Shown here piece by piece: positions 39,034-46,399 of a stretch of DNA of 64,000 bases. The notes beneath the pieces were generated by a model, which was not told the origin of the DNA, did not search any database, and saw nothing but the letters and a program-made list of their open reading frames with translations. The translations under genes were made by a program, and so were the position numbers. Numbering within the stretch: position 1 is the stretch's first letter; each line of letters begins with the position of its first letter. The stretch is taken from positions 310,001 to 374,000 of the forward strand of contig NZ_JAQNDK010000001.1 in assembly GCF_028368935.1 (NCBI RefSeq), given 5' to 3'. This DNA is from Sorangium aterium (GTDB lineage Bacteria; Myxococcota_A; Polyangia; Polyangiales; Polyangiaceae).

Positions 39034-40382
39034 GGCGTGAGCACCCCTGTCGACGAGCGGCCCTTGGTCTGGATGTACGCCTCGAACTCCTTGCGGAACT
39101 TCCGGAGGAAGCCGAGCGCGGGCATCGCCGTGCCCTCGCCGAAGGCGCAGATGGTGTTGCCCATGATGTTGTCGGCGATCTCGTGCAGCCGATCGAGCTC
39201 CTCGAGCGTCCCCTCGCCGTGCACGATGCGATCGAGGATCCGGTGGATCCACGCGCTACCCTCGCGGCACGGCGTGCACTGGCCGCACGACTCGTGGCGG
39301 TAGAAGCGCATCAGGTTGTGCATCGCGAGGACGGGGCACGCCTTGTCGCTGAGCACGATGGCGCAGCAGGTCCCGAGCATCGTCCCGAGCGCGCGGAACG
39401 TGTCCACGCCGAGCGGCACGTCGAGCACGCTCTGGCCGTGCCACGGGTGGAGCGGCGACTTGTCGCTCGGCGCGTTGACGACCTCGTCGGCGCGCAGGAT
39501 CGGGCACGACGAGCCGCCCGGGATGACCGCGAGGAGCTTCCCGTGCTTCACGCCGCCGCCGTACTCGTAGATGAGGTCGCGGAGCGTGACGCCGACGGCC
39601 GCCTCGAAGATCCCGGGGTTGTTCACGTGGCCGCTCACGCCGAAGAGCCGGCAGCCGCCGTCCTTCAGGTGGTGCAGCGAGGAGAGCTTCGAGAAGTTCT
39701 CCCCCCCGAGCTCGAGCGCCGTGGGCACGGCCGCGATCGTCTCCAGGTTGTTCACGGTCGTCGGCATCCCGAACGCGCCGAACTGGGCGGGGAACGGCGG
39801 CTTGAGCCGCGGCTCGCCGCGCTTGCCCTCGAGCGAGTTGAGCAGCGACGTCTCCTCGCCGCAGATGTAGGCGCCGGCGCCGGTGTGGACGTAGACCTCG
39901 ACGGGGTAGTCGATCCCGAACGGGCGCTTGCCGAGGTAGCCCTTCGCGCGCGCCTCCTCGATGGCGCCCCAGAGCCGCGCCTTCGAGAGGTGCAGCTCGT
40001 CGCGCACGTAGATGTACGCGGCGTGGGCGCCGATCCCGAAGCACCCGATGATGCACCCCTCGACGACCGCGTGAGGGTTCTTCTCCATCAGGGTGCGGTC
40101 CTTGAAGGTCCCGGGCTCGCCCTCGTCCGCGTTGATGACGAGGTAGTGCGGCCGCTCGGGCTTCGGGGGCCACGGCATGAAGCTCCACTTCACGCCCATC
40201 GCGAAGCCCGCGCCGCCGCGGCCGCGGATGTTCGCCGCCTTCATCTCCTCGACGAGCGCCTCGCGCGTCATCCCGAGGGCGCGCTTCGCCTGCTGGTAGC
40301 CGCCGCCCTTCTCGTAGACGGCGAGCTTGTGGCCGTCGGGCGTGTCGTAGTTCTTGGTCAGATAGCGCGTCAGCCGGAGCAT
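39030..40382 (-). CDS. nuoF: NADH-quinone oxidoreductase subunit F
   Basis: A peripheral 51-kDa-type subunit of complex I, 450 residues, which binds NADH and FMN and passes electrons to a [4Fe-4S] cluster. Seen: GRGGAGFAMGVKW (NADH site), ADEGEPGTFKDR (FMN site), CGEETSLLNSLEG, and the cluster ligands in SCGQCTPCREG plus a later Cys in NTICAFGEG. It is immediately downstream of nuoE (4-base gap) and overlaps nuoJ by four bases. Length fits the family. Confidence 0.96.
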   Translation of the reverse strand: MLRLTRYLTKNYDTPDGHKLAVYEKGGGYQQAKRALGMTREALVEEMKAANIRGRGGAGFAMGVKWSFMPWPPKPERPHYLVINADEGEPGTFKDRTLMEKNPHAVVEGCIIGCFGIGAHAAYIYVRDELHLSKARLWGAIEEARAKGYLGKRPFGIDYPVEVYVHTGAGAYICGEETSLLNSLEGKRGEPRLKPPFPAQFGAFGMPTTVNNLETIAAVPTALELGGENFSKLSSLHHLKDGGCRLFGVSGHVNNPGIFEAAVGVTLRDLIYEYGGGVKHGKLLAVIPGGSSCPILRADEVVNAPSDKSPLHPWHGQSVLDVPLGVDTFRALGTMLGTCCAIVLSDKACPVLAMHNLMRFYRHESCGQCTPCREGSAWIHRILDRIVHGEGTLEELDRLHEIADNIMGNTICAFGEGTAMPALGFLRKFRKEFEAYIQTKGRSSTGVLTP

Positions 40383-40386
40383 CTCG

Positions 40387-40869
40387 TCACCTCGTCAACC
40401 GATCGAGGATCGCGTCCACCTTCTCGAGCGTGAGGCCCTCGTGGTAGTCGCGATCGACCTGCATCATCGGGGCGGTGCCGCACGAGGCGAGGCACTCTGC
40501 GGTGCGCAGCGTGATCCTCCCGTCCTTCGTGGTCTCGCCGGCGTGGATCCCGAGCCGCTTCTCACAGTGGTGGAGCACCTGGTCCGCGCCGTTCAGCGCG
40601 CAGCTCAGCGTCCGGCACACCCAGACCTGGTGCTTGCCGACGGGCTCCTTGTTGAAGAGCGTGTAGAAGGTCGCGACCCCCTGGACGTGCGCCGCCGAGA
40701 GGCCGAGCTGCTCGGCGACCCAGCGGAGCACCCGCTCGGAGACCCACCCCTCTTGTTCCTGGCAGAGGTGGAGCACGGGGATGCACGCGGCCTGGCGGTT
40801 CGGGTAGCGCGCGAGGATCTTCTCGAGCTCGGTTCGCCGCTCGGCGGTCAGAGCAAATTGTTCGGTCAT
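40387..40869 (-). CDS. nuoE: NADH-quinone oxidoreductase subunit E
   Basis: A 24-kDa-type [2Fe-2S] subunit of complex I, 160 residues, thioredoxin-like. Cluster ligands are in VCRTLSCALNG (two Cys) and AECLASCGTAPMMQV (two Cys). The N-terminal block EKILARYPNRQAACIPVLHL matches the family. Start at ATG 40867-40869; a GTG five codons upstream has a better-placed GGGAG and is an equal choice. First gene of this partial nuo operon, with a long leader region upstream. Confidence 0.94.
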   Translation of the reverse strand: MTEQFALTAERRTELEKILARYPNRQAACIPVLHLCQEQEGWVSERVLRWVAEQLGLSAAHVQGVATFYTLFNKEPVGKHQVWVCRTLSCALNGADQVLHHCEKRLGIHAGETTKDGRITLRTAECLASCGTAPMMQVDRDYHEGLTLEKVDAILDRLTR

Positions 40870-40943
40870 GTCGGCTGTTGGCACGGTCCGCTGGCTCCCT
40901 GGGCGCGCCGCGCTCGCGGCGTGCCCGCTTCCACATGCAGTCG

Positions 40944-40965
40944 GGACCCCGCAACGCGGGTCCCT
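40944..40965 (-). promoter_or_regulatory. Stem in the presumed nuoE leader
   Basis: GGGACCCCGC pairs with GCGGGTCCC apart from one bulged C. On the nuoE strand it lies about 75-95 bases before the start. A second GC-rich stem-like pair (CCTCC/GGAGG) lies near 41009-41024. They could form a structured leader for the operon or be the terminator of an unseen opposite transcript. Confidence 0.35.
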
Positions 40966-41230
40966 TTCAACGAGGGTCCGCCCGGCAGACCGGGCGCTAC
41001 CTCGTGCGCCTCCGATCTGGAGGCGCCTGCCGGAGGCGGACAGCCCCGCGCACCGGCGGCCGGGCATTCGGTTGTCCGTCGTACGGAGCCGTCCCGAGGC
41101 GCGGGCACGCTAGTGAGCGACGGTGGTCACTGTCAAGGCGCGCCGGGGGGAAACATAAAGCGGACCACACAAAGCCTGCCGCTGCCCAGAAACCGGACCG
41201 CTCCCCCCCGAGGTGCTCGTGCCCTCAATC

Positions 41231-41408
<178 letters not shown>

Positions 41409-41645
41409 CCACCCGCCGGTCCCCGCCCCGCCAGCCCCCGCCCCGCCCCGCCCCCCTCCTGGAGCACGTGGCCACGCGGTACTCCCTGGGTTTTCTGACG
41501 AAGACCGCGTAGCCTGCGGAGAAGTCCGCAGCGTTCTTCGTCTTTCACTTGAGAACCGGAACGCGCTTCAACTACCCTCGGCGCCCATTACGACGCGCAG
41601 GGGCGCGGATATCCGTAGCAGCGAACCCCCCGCCGGAGGTGGTGC

Positions 41646-43079
41646 GTGTTCTGTCCGAATTGTGGGACGCAAAACTCGGAAACGGCGTCCACGTGCACGA
41701 AGTGCGGCTACAACCTGAAGAGCGCGGCCGCGCCGAAGTTCAAGGGCACCATGCTGATGAGTCAGCCGTCCTCCGGGGCGGGCGCGGCGGGTCCGCGCGC
41801 GCCGGGGGCGCCTCCGCCTCCGGCGCCTCCGGCCGGAGCGCCGCCGGGCATGGCCGCGATCCCGAGCCCGCCGCAGGGCCTCGCGGGCACGGTGGTCGGT
41901 GTCCCGCCGGCGGGGCTCGGCGCTTCGGCGGGGCCTCCCCCTGCCCCGCCGCCTCCCGGGATGGGCTACGGCTCGCCGCCCCCCGGCGGGCAGCAGCCGT
42001 CTGGCCCGGCCTTCGGCGGCGCGGCCGCGAGCCCGTCCGGCGGCTATGCGCCGTTCGGCCAGCAGCCCCAGGGCGTCAACCCGCTCGGCGGCACCATGGC
42101 GATCGACCAGCTGCCCGGATACGGCGCCCCGGGCCAGCCGCCCGGGGGCGCAGGCGCGCCGGCCGGCGCGTTTCCTCCGCCCGGCGGCTACGGGCAGCCC
42201 CCGCAGGGCGGCCCGGCCGGGAATCCTTTTGGACCGCCCCCGGGCCAGGACCCGATGGGCGGCCTCGGCGGCGCGCCTCCCGGCTACGGGCAGCCGCCCG
42301 GCTACGGGCAGCCACCCGGTTACGGGCAGCCGCCCGGCTACGGGCAGCCGCCTGGCGGCGCGCCTCCCGGCTACGGGCAGCCGCCCGGCGGCGCGCCTCC
42401 CGGCTACGGGCAGCCTCCGCAGCACGGCGCCAGCGGGTACGGTCCGCCTCCGGGCCAGGACCCGATGGGCGGCGGCTACGGCAGCCCTCCGGGCGGCGGC
42501 TACGGCAGCCCTCCGGGCGGCAGCTACGGCGGCCCTCCGGGCGGCGGCTACGGCGGCTCGCCGGCTGGCGGCTACGGCAGCCCTCCGGGCGGCGGCTACG
42601 GCGGCTCGCCCGGCGGCAGCTACGGCAGCCCTCCGGGCGTGAGCGATCCCGGCTATGGCGGGTCGCCCGGCGGCGCTCAGATGTCGGCGCCCGGCCAGTT
42701 CGGCCAGGCGGCCAGCAACCTGGGCGTGTACGGCGGCGGCGGCTCGATGGCCCCGGGCGCGAAGGGGGAGACCCGCAACCCGGTCACTGTGTGCGTGATC
42801 GGGATGGTCTGCTTCCTCTACGCCATCTGGCAGATGTGGGCGATGCTCAACGAGCTCCAGCAGGCGACGAAGGACCCCGAGTTCAAGCCCTGGTACCTCT
42901 TCATCCCGTTCCTCAACTACTACTTCCTCTGGGTGAAGGTGCCGGAGCAGGTGACCCGGGCCAAGCAGATGGCCGGCTCGCGCAACCAGCAGGCCGAGGG
43001 CATCGTGCTCTACGTCTTCCTCCCGCTCTACGCGCTCGCGAAGGACCTCAACGAGGTCTGGGACCCGAACGCCGGCTGA
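41646..43079 (+). CDS. Zinc-ribbon, Pro/Gly-rich membrane protein
   Basis: A 477-residue protein of three parts. Residues 3-20 are a zinc ribbon (CPNCG, then CTKCG). Residues about 45-375 are low-complexity Pro/Gly/Tyr repeats, chiefly PPGYGQ and later [13 protein letters not shown] units. The last ~110 residues contain two hydrophobic segments ([20 protein letters not shown] and [17 protein letters not shown]) resembling DUF4234-type membrane domains. The GTG start follows CCGGAGGTGGTGC, a good ribosome site. The ribbon should be cytosolic, and the disordered PG region may mediate assembly. Function unknown. Confidence 0.8.
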   Translation: MFCPNCGTQNSETASTCTKCGYNLKSAAAPKFKGTMLMSQPSSGAGAAGPRAPGAPPPPAPPAGAPPGMAAIPSPPQGLAGTVVGVPPAGLGASAGPPPAPPPPGMGYGSPPPGGQQPSGPAFGGAAASPSGGYAPFGQQPQGVNPLGGTMAIDQLPGYGAPGQPPGGAGAPAGAFPPPGGYGQPPQGGPAGNPFGPPPGQDPMGGLGGAPPGYGQPPGYGQPPGYGQPPGYGQPPGGAPPGYGQPPGGAPPGYGQPPQHGASGYGPPPGQDPMGGGYGSPPGGGYGSPPGGSYGGPPGGGYGGSPAGGYGSPPGGGYGGSPGGSYGSPPGVSDPGYGGSPGGAQMSAPGQFGQAASNLGVYGGGGSMAPGAKGETRNPVTVCVIGMVCFLYAIWQMWAMLNELQQATKDPEFKPWYLFIPFLNYYFLWVKVPEQVTRAKQMAGSRNQQAEGIVLYVFLPLYALAKDLNEVWDPNAG

Positions 43080-43100
43080 TCCGCGCCGCGGTCCTCCGCC

Positions 43101-43556
43101 GTGTCGCCGTCCAGCTCGACCGAAGCCGGTCCGCCCGCTCCGTCGGCCCTGTCCCGATGGAGCGCCGCGCACGTGCGCGGCCGCGCCGCGCGACTAGGCA
43201 CGGTGGCGGCGGTGCTCGGGATCCTCGTCGCGTGCGGCGCCCCGCTCTGCCCGTTCGCGATCGTCACCCGCCACCCCTGCCCCGGCTGCGGGCTCACGCG
43301 CGCGACGCTCGCCCTCGCGCAGGGCCACCTCGCGGACGCGCTGCGGCTCCACCCCCTCTCCCCGGTCATGGCGCCGCTCGTGATCGCCGCGCTCGCGTAC
43401 AACGCGGCGATCTACGTGAAGGACGGCCGCATCGCGGCCGCCGAGGGGATGCAGGGCGCGTGGGTCACGCGGCTCGGCATCGCGCTCGCGATCCTGATGC
43501 TCACCGTCTGGATCGCGCGCTTCTTCGGCGCGTTCGGCGGCCCCGTCCCTGTGTAG
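43101..43556 (+). CDS. DUF2752 family membrane protein
   Basis: A 151-residue protein with the DUF2752 signature CPFAIVTRHPCPGCGLTRA followed by ALAQGHLADALRLHPLSP, and three hydrophobic segments. Paired Cys in CPGCG and the conserved TRA/HP motif define the family, whose function is not established. It starts at GTG 43101, 21 bases after the previous stop, so it is probably cotranscribed with the zinc-ribbon gene. A large cruciform follows. Confidence 0.85.
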   Translation: MSPSSSTEAGPPAPSALSRWSAAHVRGRAARLGTVAAVLGILVACGAPLCPFAIVTRHPCPGCGLTRATLALAQGHLADALRLHPLSPVMAPLVIAALAYNAAIYVKDGRIAAAEGMQGAWVTRLGIALAILMLTVWIARFFGAFGGPVPV

Positions 43557-43590
43557 AGCCAAGCCCGACCGCGTCGCCCCCATGCCGCGC

Positions 43591-43717
43591 AGAGCGGCGG
43601 TCACCCGCACAGGAGACGGGCCCAGATCGGCGTTTTCGGCGCGGAAGCGCACTCCGGTGCGCTGAGCACCGAAAACGTCGAGATGGGTCCGTATCCGAAG
43701 CGGGTGACCGCCGCTCT
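43591..43717. terminator. Nested 127-base inverted repeat (cruciform)
   Basis: AGAGCGGCGGTCACCCGC (43591-43608) pairs perfectly with 43700-43717. Inside it, a second pair of about 27 bases around CGTTTTCGG/CCGAAAACG is about 80% complementary, and the apex holds AGCGCAC/GTGCGCT. The structure lies between convergent genes and abuts the stop codon of the hemerythrin gene at 43718. It can terminate both transcripts and may be a mobile palindromic element. Confidence 0.75.
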
Positions 43718-44284
43718 CTAGCAGCCGCGGACGCGGAGCGCTTCGCCCCTCCGCCGCGAGACGGGGCGCAGCGAGCGCACGGCGTGGGCGCCGCGCCGGG
43801 GCCAGCCGCGCTGCGAGCGCGCGAGCGGGGTGCCCGCGGGCACGCCGACGCGCAGCAGCACCTCGTAAGCGCGCTCCAGATCGCTGCCGATCACGTCGAG
43901 CTGCTCGTCCGTCAGGCCCCGCTTCGCCTTGGGGAACAGGATGTCCTCCTCCTCGTCGGCGTGGTGGGCGAAAATGTCCCGCAGGAGCCGGAGCCGCGCC
44001 TCGAAGCGCACATCGGTCACGCGCGTGCGCAGCAGGTTGTCCGCCGCGAAGCGCGCGAGGCCGTGCTTCTCGTACGCGTCGTGGAGCGGCTTCCTGTCGC
44101 CGGCCATCCGCTCGGCACACACCGGGTAGAGGTACGTCTCCTCGATGCGTACGTGCGCGTCGATCATCCGGGAGAGCTGCGCGACCATCGATGTCCGGAG
44201 GCCCGGGCTGGGCTCGGCGGCGATGCGCGCCATCAGGGCGCTGACTTCGAGATGCTGATGCTCCAAGAGATCGAGTGCGTCCAT
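43718..44284 (-). CDS. Hemerythrin HHE-domain protein
   Basis: A 188-residue protein with a four-helix hemerythrin-like domain in the first ~145 residues. Candidate di-iron ligands: LLEHQHLEV near the N-terminus, IDAHVRIEETYLYP, KHGLARF and FAHHADEEEDILFP. Such proteins bind O2, NO or iron and are often linked to nitrosative stress or redox sensing; the specific role is unknown. The C-terminal ~40 residues are Arg-rich and lack the domain. The ATG follows AGGGGAACCCC. The stop codon borders the cruciform. Confidence 0.85.
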   Translation of the reverse strand: MDALDLLEHQHLEVSALMARIAAEPSPGLRTSMVAQLSRMIDAHVRIEETYLYPVCAERMAGDRKPLHDAYEKHGLARFAADNLLRTRVTDVRFEARLRLLRDIFAHHADEEEDILFPKAKRGLTDEQLDVIGSDLERAYEVLLRVGVPAGTPLARSQRGWPRRGAHAVRSLRPVSRRRGEALRVRGC

Positions 44285-44443
44285 GGGGTTCCCCTCGCGT
44301 GAAGCTCACCGCCTCGCGCCGCCGCGCTTGAGCAGCGCGTGCACAGCCCCGGATCGCGGTGCCGGGCGGCGCGGTGCAGGCGGCACCGTCGTGGCAAGGA
44401 GCGGGCCGGCGCTGGGGCGCGCGGAGCGCGGGCGCTGCCTTGG

Positions 44444-45508
44444 CTACACCGGCACGCCGGCGAGGGCGTCGCGCATCGCCGAGGCGCTGGGGAAGCGGTG
44501 GTCGGGGTGCTTGGACAGGGCCCGCGAGAGCACCTCGTCGAGCACGCGCGGGACGTCACGGCGCTCCCGCCGGAGGGGCACGGGCGCGGACCGCACGATC
44601 GCGACGAGCACGTCGAGATCGCCCCGGCCCCGGAAGGGGAGCTTGCCCGAGAGCGCGTAGTAGATGAGCAGCGCGGCCGCGAACAGGTCGCTCCGCTCGG
44701 TGATCGCGCGGCTCCGCATCGCCTGCTCGGGCGACATGAAGAGCAGCGTGCCAACGAGCGACCCGGGGCTGTCCGGCGTCACGCCGTCGCCCGTGTCGAC
44801 GCCGGGCTCGTGCGCGAAGCCGAGATCGATGAGCTTGACCGTCGTCGCGCCCTCCCCTGCCCCTGCGCCCCGCGCCCCGGGCACGAGCAGGATGTTGCCG
44901 GGCTGGAGGTCGCGGTGGACGACCTTCGCCGCGTGCATCGCCGCGAGCCCGGCGAGGATCTGATCCGCGAGGGCGAGCGCGCGGCCGATCGGCAAGGGGC
45001 CGCGCTGCCGGACCTCCTCGCTCAGCGTGACGCCGTCGAAGAGCGGCATCACGAAGAACGGCCGCCCGTCCTCGAGGCGCCCCTCGCCGAGCACGGGGCA
45101 GACGTTCGGGTGGTCGATGCGGCGGGCGAGCCGCACCTCGCGGGCGAACCGGCCCTCGATCCCGGAGTCCCCCGCGTGCACGCGCCGGAGCGCCTTGAGG
45201 GCGACCGGCTCCCCCGTCGCAACGCGGCGGGCCGCGTACACAGCGCCCATCCCCCCCTCGGCGATGAGCCGCTCGATGTGCAGTCCGTGCTCTGTACGAC
45301 CGACGAGCGGGTCGACGGCCAGCCGCCCACACGCCGGGGCCCCCGTGGTGATCCCGCCTACCGCCCCGGCGCCACGCCCCGCCGGGAGCCCCTTCGGCGC
45401 CCCCCGCTCGCGGCCGGCGTGGCGGACGATCCCGGAACGAGGCAGCTGTCGCTCCTCGACCGGATCGCGGCCCGCGTCGGCAGGGTCAGGCAGCGCCTCA
45501 GCGATCAT
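44444..45508 (-). CDS. Cytosolic eukaryote-type Ser/Thr protein kinase
   Basis: A 354-residue kinase with a low-complexity N-terminal ~70 residues, then a full catalytic domain: IAEGGMGAVY (82-91), Lys105, HRDLQPGN at 198-205 and DLG at 228-230, then SPEQA. Two positions deviate: Gln replaces the Lys of HRDLK, and Leu replaces the Phe of DFG. The second is common in bacteria, the first less so. No transmembrane segment or sensor domain is visible. The ATG at 45506-45508 follows AGGGAGAGGTCC; an in-frame start 31 codons upstream lacks this. Divergent from the exonuclease gene, across a palindromic site. Confidence 0.9.
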   Translation of the reverse strand: MIAEALPDPADAGRDPVEERQLPRSGIVRHAGRERGAPKGLPAGRGAGAVGGITTGAPACGRLAVDPLVGRTEHGLHIERLIAEGGMGAVYAARRVATGEPVALKALRRVHAGDSGIEGRFAREVRLARRIDHPNVCPVLGEGRLEDGRPFFVMPLFDGVTLSEEVRQRGPLPIGRALALADQILAGLAAMHAAKVVHRDLQPGNILLVPGARGAGAGEGATTVKLIDLGFAHEPGVDTGDGVTPDSPGSLVGTLLFMSPEQAMRSRAITERSDLFAAALLIYYALSGKLPFRGRGDLDVLVAIVRSAPVPLRRERRDVPRVLDEVLSRALSKHPDHRFPSASAMRDALAGVPV

Positions 45509-45816
45509 GGACCTCTCCCTGGCCGAACCGGAGGAGCAACGCAGTTGGGAGCCAGGATCCACGTAGAGAACCTCGTCAGAAATTACCTGACGAGTGTCCA
45601 TGGACCAGGCCCGCCAAGCAAGCGGATTGGGTGCCTAAACGACCAACGACGTGTGGGTGCACCTCCGGCTTATGTCCCGTTTCTACTCAGTTTTTGCCCG
45701 GACGAAGCGAACCGCCCAAGGCGTTCCCGAACGGTCGGGAAAATCCTGAAGGAAATTGCGTCCCGATCCCCGTTACCTTCGCAGCGCACTCATCACTACA
45801 TGCCGAGGACGACGAC
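45509..45816. other. Divergent intergenic region between kinase and exonuclease genes
   Basis: 308 bases, distinctly less GC-rich than the flanking genes around 45640-45770, consistent with two divergent promoters. It contains the palindrome at 45571-45593. No small gene is supported, though the exonuclease frame stays open through part of it. Confidence 0.5.
45571..45593. promoter_or_regulatory. Palindromic operator-like site
   Basis: CTCGTCAG and CTGACGAG form perfect 8-base arms around the AT-rich spacer AAATTAC. Size and symmetry suit a dimeric repressor. It is 63 bases upstream of the kinase start on the minus strand and about 220 bases before the exonuclease start. No regulator gene is adjacent, so the binding protein is unknown. 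Confidence 0.45.
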
Positions 45817-46371
45817 GTGGCGAAGCGTCTTGATCTCATTCTCGTGATCGACGTGGAATCGACCTGCTGGGAGGGCCACCCGCCGCCGGGCGAGGAGAAC
45901 GAGATCATCGAGATCGGCGTGTGCCCGCTGGAGGTCGCCTCGTGCCGGCGCCGGGAGCGGCGCTCGATCCTGGTGCGCCCGGAGCGCTCGCGCGTGAGCC
46001 CGTTCTGTACGGCGCTCACGACGCTGACGCAGGCGGACGTCGACGCGGGCGTGTCGTTCAGGGACGCGTGCGCGACGCTCCGGAGCGAGCTCAAGGCGCA
46101 GGATCGCCTCTGGGCGAGCTACGGCGACTACGACCGGCGCATGTTCGAGCGGCAGTGCCAGTCGCGCGGCGTGCCGCTCCCGTTCGGGCCGAGCCACCTC
46201 AACGTGAAGAGCCTGTTCGCGGTGACGCACGCGCTGTCGCGCGAGGTGGGGATGGCCGAGGCCCTGGAGCGCGCCGGCCTGCCGCTCGCGGGCACGCACC
46301 ACCGGGGCGTCGACGACGCTCACAACATCGCGGGCCTGCTCGCGCACCTCCTGCTGGCCGCGCGGCGGTGA
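45817..46371 (+). CDS. DEDDh 3'-5' exonuclease
   Basis: A 184-residue single-domain exonuclease of the RNase T/DnaQ (KapD/ERI-1-like) superfamily, which removes nucleotides from 3' ends with two metal ions. Seen: VIDVEST (Asp12, Glu14), ASYGDYDRRMFE with the third Asp, and HHRGVDDAHN with the catalytic His and last Asp, so all five DEDDh residues are present. GTG at 45817 is used since GAGGAC precedes it and the fold begins eight residues later. Substrate (RNA or DNA) cannot be told from sequence. Confidence 0.85.
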   Translation: MAKRLDLILVIDVESTCWEGHPPPGEENEIIEIGVCPLEVASCRRRERRSILVRPERSRVSPFCTALTTLTQADVDAGVSFRDACATLRSELKAQDRLWASYGDYDRRMFERQCQSRGVPLPFGPSHLNVKSLFAVTHALSREVGMAEALERAGLPLAGTHHRGVDDAHNIAGLLAHLLLAARR

Positions 46372-46399
46372 CGCCGGCGGCGCCGGCGGCGCCGGGCGC

